64,000 bases of DNA, from contig NZ_CP154608.1 in the NCBI RefSeq assembly GCF_039555325.1, positions 930,001-994,000 of the forward strand, written 5' to 3'. The first letter of the stretch is position 1. The number at the start of each line of letters is the position of its first letter. Positions 16,702-25,749 of this stretch are shown here, piece by piece. The notes below the pieces were generated by a model. That model had not been told where the DNA came from, did not search any database, and saw nothing but the letters and a program-made list of their open reading frames with translations. The translations under genes were made by a program, and so were the position numbers. The stretch comes from Sphingomicrobium sp. XHP0239. GTDB taxonomy: Bacteria > Pseudomonadota > Alphaproteobacteria > Sphingomonadales > Sphingomonadaceae.

Positions 16702-17486
16702 GATGCTACGGGCTTGGCCTTGTCGAACAGCCGGAAGAAGTTGGCAGTCGTCTGCGCCTTGACGTCATCCATGGTGGAATCGCGCAAATCCGCCACGAAT
16801 TCGGTGGTGTCGACGACGAATGCGGGCTCGCACGTCTTCCCGCGGTTCGGCACCGGCGCCAGAAACGGGCTGTCGGTTTCGACGAGGTAGCGATCCTCGG
16901 GAAGCGTCTTCGCAGTCGCCTGCAAGTCCTTGGCGTTCTTGAAGGTCACGATCCCAGAGAGCGAGATATAGAAACCGAAATCGAGCGCTTCGTCCGCCAG
17001 CCATTGCGAACTGGTGAAGCAATGGAGCACTCCCCTCACCCCGCCCTTGTCGACCGCGCGGCGCAAGATCGTGGCAGTATCCTCTTCCGCCTCGCGGGTG
17101 TGGACGACGAGCGGCAGACCCGTCGCTCGCGCCGCCTCGATATGCGCTTCGAAGCGTGCCTTCTGCGCGTCGCGGTCGGACTTGTCGTAATAATAATCCA
17201 ACCCGCATTCGCCGATCGCCACGACCTTGGGGTGCGCCGCCGCCTCGATCAGCGCCTCCACTCCAAGATCCGGGTGATTGTCGGCCTCGTGGGGGTGGAC
17301 GCCGATGGTGGCCCAGACATCCTCGTTCCGCTCGGCAGTGGCGACGATGTCGTCCCATTCGCGCTGTCGCGTCGAGATGTTGAGCATTCCGGTCACGCCG
17401 CGCGCCCGCGCCGCGTCCAGAACCTCGTCCTGTCGCTCGACCAGGCCCTCGTAATTCAAATGGCAATGACTATCGATCAGGCTCAC
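16698..17486 (-). CDS. TatD family metal-dependent DNase/deacylase
   Basis: The 262-residue protein is a TIM-barrel metallohydrolase of the TatD/YcfH family, which act as 3'-exonucleases or D-aminoacyl-tRNA deacylases. Metal sites are visible: DSHCHLNY at the start, ATIGVHPHEAD, GECGLDYYYD, LVVHTREAEEDT, GVLHCFTSS, and LVETDSPFLAPVPNRGK. The frame is open about 106 codons upstream, but that is the metG shadow. The GTG at 17486 overlaps the metG stop (GTGA) and gives the right start. The metG-tatD-MBL order is a widely conserved bacterial cluster. Confidence 0.94.
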   Translation of the reverse strand: MSLIDSHCHLNYEGLVERQDEVLDAARARGVTGMLNISTRQREWDDIVATAERNEDVWATIGVHPHEADNHPDLGVEALIEAAAHPKVVAIGECGLDYYYDKSDRDAQKARFEAHIEAARATGLPLVVHTREAEEDTATILRRAVDKGGVRGVLHCFTSSQWLADEALDFGFYISLSGIVTFKNAKDLQATAKTLPEDRYLVETDSPFLAPVPNRGKTCEPAFVVDTTEFVADLRDSTMDDVKAQTTANFFRLFDKAKPVAS

Positions 17487-18985
17487 GCGCCCACCTCCTC
17501 GATCTCCAGACGCGGGAAGACCGGCACGGGTTTCGCGATCTTGCCGTCTTCTCCTGGCACCAGCTGATCGAGCACCGCCTTGGCGCCTGTCGGCACCACG
17601 GGCGCGATCGCGTCCGCGAGCGGTTCGATCGCCGCCGCCAGCGTGCCCAGAACCGCAGCCATTCGCTCGGGGTCGCTTTTCTTCAGCGCCCAGGGTGCCT
17701 GCTCGTCGACATAGGCATTGCAGGCGTAGACGGCGCGCAACCACGCCTCGATACCCTTCTCGAACGCCCAGGCCTCGAACTGCGCTGGCAATTCTACCTC
17801 GCACGCCGTGCGAACCGTTTCCAGCAGGGCGCGGTCCTCGCTCGCGTCCCCGGCGGGCGGCACCGCCCCGTCGAGGTTCTTGTGGATCATCGACAACGTC
17901 CGCTGCGCCAGATTTCCGAAACTGTTGGCCAGCTCCGCGTTCACGCGGGTGACGAGGCTATCCTCGCCGACGCTTCCGTCCTGCCCGAAACTGACCTCGC
18001 GAAGAAGGTAATAGCGCAGCGAATCCACGCCGTGGGTGCGCGCCATTCCCATCGGGTCGACGACATTGCCGAGACTCTTCGACATCTTGACGCCCCCCTC
18101 GCCCAGCAGGAAGCCGTGCGCATAGACCTGGCGCGGCAGGTCGATCCCCGCGCTCATCAGGAAGGCCGGCCAGTAAACCGCGTGAAACCGGATGATGTCC
18201 TTGCCGATCAGATGACAATCCGCGGGCCAGAACCGGTCCCACCGTTCTCCGCCCCCCGGATAGCCGACACCGGTAATGTAGTTGGTCAGCGCATCGACCC
18301 AAACGTACATGACATGATCTTCATCGCCCGGCACCTTGACGCCCCAGTCGAGGCTCGCGCGGCTGACCGACAGATCGCGCAATCCGCCTTCGATGAACGC
18401 CACGATTTCGTTGCGGCGACTGGTGGGTCGGATGAAATCGGGATGCGCCGCGATATGCTCGAGCAGCGGTTTCTCGTATTTCGACAGCTTGAAGAACCAG
18501 CTTTCCTCGACCTGCCATTCGACCGGCGTGCCCTGGGGCGAAAGCTTCGCGCCCCCCTCGCCTTCGACGATCTCCTTCTCGTCGTAGAAGGCCTCGTCGC
18601 GAACCGAATACCACCCTTCGTATCGATCCTTGTACAGATCGCCGTTCGCTTCCATGGCGCGCCAGATTGCCCGGCTGGCAGCATGATGATCCTCGTCCGT
18701 GGTACGGATGAAGCGATCATAACTAATATTCAGATCGTCGCACATCACCTTGAACATGCTGGACATCTTCGCGCCAAGCTCGGCGGGCTCGATGCCCTGC
18801 TCGCGCGCGGTCTGCGCCATTTTCAGCCCATGCTCGTCGGTACCGGTCTGGAAATAGACGTCGCGCCCCTGCCCCCGCCGGAAACGCGCCATGACGTCGG
18901 CGGCAATCGCCTCGTAGGCGTGGCCGATATGCGGTGCGCCGTTGGGATAGGAAATGGCGGTGGAGAGATAATAGGGCTGGCTCAT
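17483..18985 (-). CDS. metG: Methionyl-tRNA synthetase
   Basis: A 500-residue class I synthetase that charges tRNA-Met. It has the HIGH motif in YPNGAPHIGHAYEAIAADVM, TGTDEHGLKMAQTA, and KMSKS in GGVKMSKSLGNVVDPM. It lacks the C-terminal tRNA-binding (EMAP-like) extension of the long form, ending soon after the anticodon-binding helices. The four-cysteine zinc knuckle of the long form was not found. ATG at 18985 gives the standard N-terminus MSQPYYLSTAISYPN; an upstream TTG would add 13 residues that do not match the family. It sits between holB and tatD. Confidence 0.97.
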   Translation of the reverse strand: MSQPYYLSTAISYPNGAPHIGHAYEAIAADVMARFRRGQGRDVYFQTGTDEHGLKMAQTAREQGIEPAELGAKMSSMFKVMCDDLNISYDRFIRTTDEDHHAASRAIWRAMEANGDLYKDRYEGWYSVRDEAFYDEKEIVEGEGGAKLSPQGTPVEWQVEESWFFKLSKYEKPLLEHIAAHPDFIRPTSRRNEIVAFIEGGLRDLSVSRASLDWGVKVPGDEDHVMYVWVDALTNYITGVGYPGGGERWDRFWPADCHLIGKDIIRFHAVYWPAFLMSAGIDLPRQVYAHGFLLGEGGVKMSKSLGNVVDPMGMARTHGVDSLRYYLLREVSFGQDGSVGEDSLVTRVNAELANSFGNLAQRTLSMIHKNLDGAVPPAGDASEDRALLETVRTACEVELPAQFEAWAFEKGIEAWLRAVYACNAYVDEQAPWALKKSDPERMAAVLGTLAAAIEPLADAIAPVVPTGAKAVLDQLVPGEDGKIAKPVPVFPRLEIEEVGA

Positions 18986-19027
18986 GTCCCTCGAGCGACT
19001 AGCCCGCGGCGAAGGTCGGAGCAAGCG

Positions 19028-20011
19028 TCACGCCTCGACGGCTCCCGCCCGCGCCAGTGCGCCCGCCATCGTGTAGATGGTGCTGGCCGGATCGGCCGAC
19101 AGTCGCGGAGCGAGGCGTGCGGTCGCCCGCACCTCGCCATAGGCGTCGATCAGCGCCATCCGACGCGCCCCATTGGCCTCGCGGGCCTCGGCAGCCACCA
19201 GTCCCGGCAGCATGTCGAGGAACGACGCATACCGTTCCGCCGCCGCCTTGGTCGACAAGGTTTTCGCCAGTTTCGCACGGACCGCCGTCGTCGGGTCGCC
19301 GTCGCGCATCAACGCCACCACCTGCGTCGCGAGCGCGCTCAGATCCTGTTCGGCAATGGCGATCGCCCGCCCCGCAGAGCCCTGCCCCAGCGACACGAGC
19401 CGCTTGCGCTCCGCAGCGCTGTCTTCCGGCCGTTCCTTCTCGAGAACCGACGTCATGGCGTCATCGGCAAGCGGGATGAAATCGAGCCGCCGACAGCGCG
19501 AGCGGATCGTCGGGAGAAGCCGCCCCGGTGCGTGCGACACCAGAAAGAACAATGTCTTGGCGGGCGGTTCTTCCAGCATTTTCAGAAGAGCGTTGGCGGC
19601 GCTCGCTTCCATGTCGTCGATACTGTCGATTACCACCGTGCGCCACTCGCCCATCGACGGCGTGATCGCGAAAAGGCCGGCGAGTTCGCGCACCTGTTCG
19701 ACCGAAATGTTGCGCGCAAGGGCCGTGCCGCTCTTGTTCATCCCCCGCTCGAGCCGTCGGAAATCGGGATGCGACCCAGCGGCGAGCAGACGAGCGGTGG
19801 GATGATCGGGGTCGAGGTCCAGTCCCTCCCCTTCGGGCGGGCGCGCCGAGGCTTCCGCCAGCACACGCGCCGCCGCCGCGGTCGCGAAGGTCGCCTTACC
19901 CACCCCCGCCGGTCCGGCGAGCAACCAGGCATGATGCGGCGTCTTCCCGCGCCATGCGTCAAGAAACCGCGAGACCGCCTTGTCCTGCCCGATCACCGGC
20001 GCGCCGCTCAT
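19028..20011 (-). CDS. holB: DNA polymerase III subunit delta prime
   Basis: The 327-residue clamp-loader subunit begins MSGAPVIGQDKAVSRFLDAW. It has an AAA+ P-loop GPAGVGKATFATAAA near residues 33-47, then the conserved EASAANALLKMLEEPPAKTL and the SRC region TIRSRCRRLDFIPL. Delta prime acts with gamma/tau and delta to load the beta clamp. The spacing between the P-loop and the LLK-EEP motif is normal, with an alphaproteobacterial insertion rich in Asp and Pro (about 60-85). Its ATG overlaps the tmk stop (ATGA), and metG follows downstream. Confidence 0.94.
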   Translation of the reverse strand: MSGAPVIGQDKAVSRFLDAWRGKTPHHAWLLAGPAGVGKATFATAAAARVLAEASARPPEGEGLDLDPDHPTARLLAAGSHPDFRRLERGMNKSGTALARNISVEQVRELAGLFAITPSMGEWRTVVIDSIDDMEASAANALLKMLEEPPAKTLFFLVSHAPGRLLPTIRSRCRRLDFIPLADDAMTSVLEKERPEDSAAERKRLVSLGQGSAGRAIAIAEQDLSALATQVVALMRDGDPTTAVRAKLAKTLSTKAAAERYASFLDMLPGLVAAEAREANGARRMALIDAYGEVRATARLAPRLSADPASTIYTMAGALARAGAVEA

Positions 20012-20634
20012 GGGAGCACGTCCGCCAATTCGTCGATCAGCCGCTTCGTGACGTCATCGGGCGCCCCGCTCGCATCGATCAGTCGCACCCGGTCGGGCTG
20101 CGCCTCGGCTATGGCACGAAAGCCTCGTTCGACCTTGTCATGATATCGGCCGTCCCGATCACCGATCCGGTCGCCCCGTTGGTCGCGGGCGCGAGCACGC
20201 CTGCCGCCCTCCCCGCCCTCGAGCATCAGGACCAACGTCCGGTCGGGAAAGAAGTCTTCCGAGCCGAAACGATGCAGGGCCCGGATTGCATCCACGCCCA
20301 AGCCTCCCGCTTCGCCCTGATAGGCGATGGAGGAATCGATGAACCTGTCCGACAGCACCCAACGGCCCTCGTTCAGCGCCGGCCGGATGACCTTCTCGAC
20401 ATGATCGGCCCGCGCCGCCGCGAACAGCAGTGCTTCGGCCCGCGCGCTCCATCGTGCTTCCTCGCCGCCGAGCAGAAGTTCGCGGATTTCCTCGGCGCCG
20501 GGACTCCCGCCCGGTTCGCGCGTCACGTGGACGTCGAGCCCCCTCGCCTGCAGCGCGTCCCGAAGCGCGGTCAGTTGAGTCGACTTTCCGACCCCCTCGC
20601 CGCCTTCGAGGCTGATGAAGCGCCCCCGCTCCAC
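20008..20634 (-). CDS. tmk: Thymidylate kinase
   Basis: The 208-residue enzyme phosphorylates dTMP to dTDP. It shows the P-loop GGEGVGKSTQLTAL, the DR(Y/F) motif in HVTREPGGSPGAEEIRELLL and VLSDRFIDSSIAYQG, and an Arg-rich lid GGRRARARDQRGDRIG, consistent with the lid-arginine type. It is placed three bases after the dacC-like stop and overlaps holB, the usual tmk-holB pairing in proteobacteria. Confidence 0.96.
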   Translation of the reverse strand: MERGRFISLEGGEGVGKSTQLTALRDALQARGLDVHVTREPGGSPGAEEIRELLLGGEEARWSARAEALLFAAARADHVEKVIRPALNEGRWVLSDRFIDSSIAYQGEAGGLGVDAIRALHRFGSEDFFPDRTLVLMLEGGEGGRRARARDQRGDRIGDRDGRYHDKVERGFRAIAEAQPDRVRLIDASGAPDDVTKRLIDELADVLP

Positions 20635-20637
20635 CGG

Positions 20638-21792
20638 TTAAGCGAGACCGACGAGGCCCTTGAGCCCGATCCATGCACGACGGAAGAAGCCGGCCTCTTC
20701 GACCGCCTCGCCGGCGACCAGCGGCAAAGTCGCCTCTGCGCCATCGACGGTCACGACCAGTTCGGCCACTTCCTGTCCTTGCGCGATCGGGGCCTTGAGC
20801 GGTCCCATGTAACGGATCTTGGCGCTCGGATCGGCGGCCATGCCCGCAGCGAAGGTCGCCGCCAGATCGCGCGGCGCGATCAAGGGAACGCTGTCGGCAC
20901 TGCCCAGCTGCACGTCGGCGCGGCCGATCTCCGCACCTTCCTGGAACAGCGGCATGCTCTCCCACGCATTGAAGCCCCATTCCATGATATCGCGCGATTC
21001 CGCGACACGCGCGCCGTAGCTGTCGAGACCCGACACCACCATGATCAGCCGCCGCCCGTCGCGTTCGGCCGACCCGGTGAAGCCGTAGCCAGCTTCTTCG
21101 GTATGACCCGTCTTGAGACCGTCGGCACCCGAAACGCTTCCGAACAGCGGGTTGCGGTTGGGTTGGGTGATCGGGTCACCCGCCTGCGTCTCGCCCCAAG
21201 TGAATTCGGGCTTGCCGTAATATTTGGCGTACAGTTCCGGATGATCCTCGATCGTCGAGCGTGCCAGCTCGGCAAGGTCGCGCGCCGTGACGAGGGTCGC
21301 GCCCTCGTCGGGCCAGCCCACCGGATTGCCGAAACGACTGCCGCGCAGCCCCAGCGCCTCGGCACTGGAGTTCATGCGGTCGACGAACGCTTCCTCTGTT
21401 CCCGCGATGCATTCCGCCAGCACGACGGTCGCATCGTTACCCGAGACCGTGACGATGCCGTTCAGGAGATTCCCGACGCTGACCTGCTCGTTTGGCGAAA
21501 GGAACATCGTCGATCCCGCCGCCGGGCCCGACCACTGCCGCCACGTCTCGGGGCGGACGGTACACATCTTGTCCTCGTCGAGCTTGCCCGCATCGATCAG
21601 CTCGAAGGCGACGTGCGTGGTCATCATCTTGGCCATCGAAGCGGGCGGGATCTGCCGGTCGCTGTCGCGATCGAGCAGCACCTGACCCGACGACAGGTCG
21701 ATCAGATAGGCGATCGGCGCGTCGGTCTCGATGGAAGGCTGCGCCAGGGCGGCAGCAGGAAGGACGGCAAGGGCAATAAGAGCACGGCGCAT
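20638..21792 (-). CDS. D-alanyl-D-alanine carboxypeptidase (PBP5/6 type)
   Basis: A 384-residue exported penicillin-binding protein that trims the terminal D-Ala of peptidoglycan pentapeptides. The signal peptide is MRRALIALAVLPAAALA. Catalytic motifs are Ser52-x-x-Lys55 (ASMAKMM), Ser116-Gly-Asn118 (VSGNDA) and Lys225-Thr-Gly (LKTGHTEEAGY). A C-terminal beta domain (about 270-365) and an amphipathic end WIGLKGLVGLA, the usual membrane anchor, complete the family layout. Twenty-five codons upstream of ATG 21792 are open but do not form a signal peptide. It is followed after three bases by tmk, so it likely heads the tmk-holB-metG operon. Confidence 0.93.
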   Translation of the reverse strand: MRRALIALAVLPAAALAQPSIETDAPIAYLIDLSSGQVLLDRDSDRQIPPASMAKMMTTHVAFELIDAGKLDEDKMCTVRPETWRQWSGPAAGSTMFLSPNEQVSVGNLLNGIVTVSGNDATVVLAECIAGTEEAFVDRMNSSAEALGLRGSRFGNPVGWPDEGATLVTARDLAELARSTIEDHPELYAKYYGKPEFTWGETQAGDPITQPNRNPLFGSVSGADGLKTGHTEEAGYGFTGSAERDGRRLIMVVSGLDSYGARVAESRDIMEWGFNAWESMPLFQEGAEIGRADVQLGSADSVPLIAPRDLAATFAAGMAADPSAKIRYMGPLKAPIAQGQEVAELVVTVDGAEATLPLVAGEAVEEAGFFRRAWIGLKGLVGLA

Positions 21793-21881
21793 CGACGAGA
21801 CTTTCGAATTGGAGGAATTGATCGCGGACGACTGTAGGGCGACGCCCTGCAACGCCTCAAGCCCCATCGTTCAAAATCGGA

Positions 21882-22973
21882 CTAGCGCTCGATCGCGTCC
21901 GCGACGAGACCGATGGTCAGCGCGTAGAAGTTCGAGCAATTATAGTCGAGGATCATGTCATAGTTGCGCGACAGCAGGTAGGCGGTGTTCCCCGGACCGT
22001 CCGGCTCGAACAGCTTGAGTTCCACACCGTCGGAAAAACTCGACCCGACCGGCGTCACGCCCCGCGCGCGCCATTCGGCCATTGTCATCCAGCGGCTGTG
22101 CCGGTTGAAAACGGCGGGGCACCGTTCGGGTTCGGTCGTCCGCCGCACCGCATTGCGGTCGAAGTTCGACGGGACACTCACGGGAATTCCCCAGTCGATG
22201 CCGCGGATCCAGCCCTTGGACGCCAGATAGTTTCCGATCGAAGCGAACGCATCGGGCTCCGAATTCCAGATATCGGCAAAATTGTCGCCGTCCCCGTCGG
22301 CCGCCAGCGTGAGGATATTGGTCGGCATGAACTGCGTCTTGCCCGCCGCGCCGGCCCAACTGCCCTTCAGATGCCCGCGCGTGTAACCCTGGTCGAGCAG
22401 TTTCAGCGCGGCGATGAACTCGCCCTCGAAGAGGTCGCGACGACGCCCCTCCCACGCCAGGGCACCCAGCGCTTCGAACAGGTCGAAATTGCCGGTGACC
22501 CGTCCATAGCTGGTTTCCTTGCCGTAGATGGCGAGGATGACGTCCTTGTCGACGCCGTAGCGGTTCTGGACCCAGTTGAGACTGTCCCAGTTCTGCCGCG
22601 CCTCGGCCTTCCCGCGCTGGATGATGTCGCGGGTCACGTGGCGGCGCTGGTAGGGGGCGTAGGGCGGAATGACGTTCGATCCCGGCGATCCTCCCGGCTG
22701 CGAACGGTCGAGTTCGATCGCCCGGCTGCTCGGCTGCAATCCCGGCAGGACGCTGTCGACGGTCTGGGCGCGAACCCCCTCGGCGATGGCCCGGGCGCGA
22801 AGATGGTCCTTATACGATCCCCAGGCGATGTCCCCTTCCGGCGTAGCGGGAACCTGCGCGAGGTTGGAACGCTGCGCGTCCGCGGGAAGCGGCGCAAGCG
22901 GATCGTCCGCGGCGGGCTGGCTACAGGCGGGCAACGCGAAGAGCGCGCTCGCGGCAATAAGGGAAATACGCAT
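21882..22973 (-). CDS. Lytic murein transglycosylase (MltB-like lipoprotein)
   Basis: A 363-residue exported enzyme that cleaves the glycan strand of peptidoglycan with 1,6-anhydro product formation. The start MRISLIAASALFALPACS is a lipoprotein signal with Cys17. The SLT core has the catalytic Glu in ILAIYGKETSYGRVTGNFDL, then GAAGKTQFMPTNILTLAADG and FADIWNSEPDAFASIGNYLA, as in the MltB/SltB family. A possible start at 22991 adds six residues. The frame stays open through the tRNA-Ser gene on the other strand, but that extension is not translated sense. It lies 89 bases before the dacC-like gene. Confidence 0.9.
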   Translation of the reverse strand: MRISLIAASALFALPACSQPAADDPLAPLPADAQRSNLAQVPATPEGDIAWGSYKDHLRARAIAEGVRAQTVDSVLPGLQPSSRAIELDRSQPGGSPGSNVIPPYAPYQRRHVTRDIIQRGKAEARQNWDSLNWVQNRYGVDKDVILAIYGKETSYGRVTGNFDLFEALGALAWEGRRRDLFEGEFIAALKLLDQGYTRGHLKGSWAGAAGKTQFMPTNILTLAADGDGDNFADIWNSEPDAFASIGNYLASKGWIRGIDWGIPVSVPSNFDRNAVRRTTEPERCPAVFNRHSRWMTMAEWRARGVTPVGSSFSDGVELKLFEPDGPGNTAYLLSRNYDMILDYNCSNFYALTIGLVADAIER

Positions 22974-23121
22974 CAAAGAGCTTACGAACATGCAGGCCAT
23001 CCTATCCATCGCGGGGGCGAGGGCCAGCCACATTCGTCGCGGCTGAGCCTCAATCCAGCCTTTCCATGTAGGACGGCCTGCCTGTATGGGGCCTGACGCA
23101 GACCCGTGCGATCCTCGATGC

Positions 23122-23211
<90 letters not shown>

Positions 23212-23258
23212 TCCACGAGGAAGCAGTCAGCACCTTCGGGTCCTTCTTCGGTTCGGTA

Positions 23259-24500
23259 TCATTCACCCCCGCCGCCGAGGACTAGCTGGCCGACCATCAG
23301 GGCGATCGACGCCGTCAGCCCCCCGATCGGCACCCACATAGGCACCTTCCGGATGCCGCCGCTCTGATCGTCGTCTCGCCGCTTGATCGCGATGAGCGCG
23401 GCATTGGCCACCGCGAAGACGGCGAGAATGATGAAGCTCGTTCCCCGCGCCAAGGAGGCCGTGGGGAAGAACAATGCCAGCGCCAGCACGATCCCGCCGG
23501 CGATGACCGTGGCCAGGATTGGGGTTTTCGTCCGCTCGTTCACATCGCTCAACCACGATGGCGCTCCGCCCCTTCGCGTGCCGAGATCATGGACGACCCG
23601 CGCCGCCATGATGATCTGCGCCAACGCACCGTTGACGATGATCAGCAAGCTGACGCCACCCAGCAGCCACCCGGGCTGGCCGCGGGCCTCGACGACTTCC
23701 ACCAGCGGCGCCTCGGCCTCGTTGAGGGTCGCGGGATCGAGCACCGACACCGCGGCCAGAGCGACCAGAACATAGAAGAGCAGACTGACGAACAGCGCGA
23801 CGAAGATAGCGAGCGGCACGGCTCTCGCTTGGTCCTCCGTTTCCTCGGAAAGCGTGACGATATCCTCGAAACCGATGAAGCTGTAGAAAGCGAGGAAGGC
23901 GGCGAGCAGGATGGCGACGCCGATCCCCTGATCCAGCCCCTCCCCCGACCAGGCGGACCTGAGTGCAGCCGGATAATCGACTGCCGCGGGAAGCGCGAAC
24001 CACAAGACGTAGAGCAATCCGAACACCCCCGCCGCGGTCGTCACCCCCATGAACCAGGCCGATTGCTTGATTCCGATCGCGGCGACGATGGTCAATGACC
24101 CGACAAGCAGCGGGATCGACCACCATTTCGACACGTCCACGAATACCCCGAGGTAACCCACGAACCCGGTGGCGATCGTCGCAGCGGACACCAGTCCGGT
24201 AGCGATGACGGCCCACGCCACCGACACGGTCAGCCACTTCGTATCAAACCCGCGAGCGACGAATGCGGCGGACCCGCCGCTTTCGGGAACGCGCGTCGCC
24301 AGCTCCGCATAGGAAAAGGCCGTCAGACCGGCTGCGAAACTGGCCACGAGGAACGCGAACGGCGCGAGAGCGCCGGCTTCCCCGATGATCTTTCCGATCA
24401 CCACATAGATGCCTGCCCCGAGCACCGTTCCCAGTGCATAGACCGACAACATCGCAGGAGCGATGTTGCGCGCCAGTTCGCCCTCTTTTTGATCGCTCAT
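23259..24500 (-). CDS. APC superfamily amino-acid permease
   Basis: A 413-residue integral membrane protein, about 11-12 hydrophobic segments by eye. The N-terminal pattern LSVYALGTVLGAGIYVVIGK is the APC substrate-binding helix 1 with the G-x-G-I break. FSYAELATRVPESGGSAAFV in helix 3 and YSFIGFEDIVTLSEETEDQA later are also typical. It probably imports or exchanges amino acids or polyamines; specificity is not readable. It lies 60 bases after msrA on the same strand, so it could be the tail of that transcript. Confidence 0.85.
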   Translation of the reverse strand: MSDQKEGELARNIAPAMLSVYALGTVLGAGIYVVIGKIIGEAGALAPFAFLVASFAAGLTAFSYAELATRVPESGGSAAFVARGFDTKWLTVSVAWAVIATGLVSAATIATGFVGYLGVFVDVSKWWSIPLLVGSLTIVAAIGIKQSAWFMGVTTAAGVFGLLYVLWFALPAAVDYPAALRSAWSGEGLDQGIGVAILLAAFLAFYSFIGFEDIVTLSEETEDQARAVPLAIFVALFVSLLFYVLVALAAVSVLDPATLNEAEAPLVEVVEARGQPGWLLGGVSLLIIVNGALAQIIMAARVVHDLGTRRGGAPSWLSDVNERTKTPILATVIAGGIVLALALFFPTASLARGTSFIILAVFAVANAALIAIKRRDDDQSGGIRKVPMWVPIGGLTASIALMVGQLVLGGGGE

Positions 24501-24560
24501 GTTCCCGCAACGGCGCGGAGCAGCGATTCTATCCGTCGGTGCTCGCTACGACGGAGCGGG

Positions 24561-25214
24561 CTATTCGAAGATGCGCTTGTATGCCGCCACCTTCGGCGCA
24601 TCGTGCCGCACGATATACGGGTGGCGGGGGTTCTTGCGGGCGAAATCCTGATGATAGCCTTCCGCCGTCACGAAGAAGCGGAAGGGTTCGAGCTTGGTGA
24701 CGATCGGCCGGTCGTAGACCCCGGCCTGTCCCAGCTGGCGGATATAGGCCCTTGCCTGCTTCTTCTGTCGCTCGTCGATCGGAAAGAAAACCGACCGATA
24801 ATGGCTGCCGACATCGGGCCCCTGTCGATTGAGCTGCGTTGGGTCGGCAATCACCGAGAAATAGACCTGCATCAATTCGGCATAGCTGGTCCGGCGCGGA
24901 TCGAAGGTGACCTTCACCGTCTCCGCATGGCCGGTACTTCCGCGGGTGATGTCCTGATAGGTCACGTCGCGCGACGCGCCGCCGGTGAAGCCCGATACCG
25001 CCGATTTGACGCCGTCGACTTCTTCGAACACCGCTTCGACACCCCAGAAGCAGCCGCCCGCAAAATAAGCGACCTCGATGGGCGCGTCGTTGGCCAGCGT
25101 CATCTTGGCTGCGGGAACGCGGGCATAGTCCTTCGCCATCGCGGGCGAGAACGCGAGCGCCGCTCCGGTCAGGAGACCGGCGAAAGCACCGGCGGTGAAG
25201 ATTTTCTGTCGCAT
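24561..25214 (-). CDS. msrA: Exported peptide-methionine (S)-S-oxide reductase
   Basis: A 217-residue enzyme that reduces methionine-S-sulfoxide in proteins. The nucleophile Cys55 is in AYFAGGCFWGVEAVFEEVDG; SAVSGFTGG, PTQLNRQGPDVGSHYRSVFF and the downstream FYVTAEGYHQDF-like stretch (FFVTAEGYHQDFARKNP) are family hallmarks. A signal peptide (MRQKIFTAGAFAGLLTGAAL ... AMA) places it in the periplasm. AAGGAGG lies eight bases before the ATG. It starts 13 bases after the crtZ stop, which puts it in the carotenoid transcript. Confidence 0.95.
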   Translation of the reverse strand: MRQKIFTAGAFAGLLTGAALAFSPAMAKDYARVPAAKMTLANDAPIEVAYFAGGCFWGVEAVFEEVDGVKSAVSGFTGGASRDVTYQDITRGSTGHAETVKVTFDPRRTSYAELMQVYFSVIADPTQLNRQGPDVGSHYRSVFFPIDERQKKQARAYIRQLGQAGVYDRPIVTKLEPFRFFVTAEGYHQDFARKNPRHPYIVRHDAPKVAAYKRIFE

Positions 25215-25227
25215 GGATTGATCCTCC

Positions 25228-25749
25228 TTACTTCGGGGATGCAGGGGAGCGTACCGACTGGTTACGCTTCAGTTGTTCTTTGAGTTTGCGCACGGGCGGG
25301 GTGTAGAGAAAGCCGAAGCTCACGCACCCCTCGCGCCCGTCGACCGCATGATGCAGCCGGTGCGCCTGATAGAGCCGCTGGGCATAGCCCGACTTCGGCA
25401 CGATGCGGAAGGGCCAGCGCTGGTGCACCAGCCCGTCGTGCGCGATGAAATAGAGGATGCCGTAGATCGTCGTGCCGAGCGCCACGTACCACAACCAAAC
25501 GGGACCCGTCGTCGCACCGATCGCGAACAGGGCCGTCGCCAGCACCGCGAACACCACCGCGTAGAGATCGTTCTTCTCGAACATTCCCGTCCGCGGTTCG
25601 TGGTGCGAGGCGTGCCACCCCCATCCCAATGGGCCGTGCATGACCCAGCGATGCACCGCATAGGCGGTCAGTTCCATCGCCGCGACGACCGCGAATGCGA
25701 TCAGCAGGCCCTGCCAGACAGGGAAGGTGGACAGAAAATCGAAGCTCAT
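25228..25749 (-). CDS. crtZ: Beta-carotene hydroxylase
   Basis: A 173-residue di-iron membrane hydroxylase that adds 3-hydroxyl groups to beta-ionone rings, giving zeaxanthin or, on canthaxanthin, astaxanthin. Its histidine clusters are HRWVMHG, HASHHEP, HDGLVHQ and HRLHHA, with four hydrophobic segments between. Length and order match bacterial CrtZ. ATG at 25749 overlaps the crtW stop (ATGA); 37 open codons upstream are crtW shadow. Together with crtW it should make ketohydroxy carotenoids. The upstream genes of the pathway (crtE, B, I, Y) are not in this window. Confidence 0.94.
   Translation of the reverse strand: MSFDFLSTFPVWQGLLIAFAVVAAMELTAYAVHRWVMHGPLGWGWHASHHEPRTGMFEKNDLYAVVFAVLATALFAIGATTGPVWLWYVALGTTIYGILYFIAHDGLVHQRWPFRIVPKSGYAQRLYQAHRLHHAVDGREGCVSFGFLYTPPVRKLKEQLKRNQSVRSPASPK

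Noticed and set aside
17487..17804. Upstream extension of tatD giving a 368-residue protein
   Set aside because: It lies inside metG in another frame; the GTG at 17486 overlaps the metG stop and matches the TatD N-terminus.
17882..20143. A 753-codon plus-strand frame over metG and holB
   Set aside because: Antisense shadow of high-GC coding sequence. The minus strand encodes unmistakable MetG, HolB and Tmk; the plus frame shows no domain and the wrong composition.
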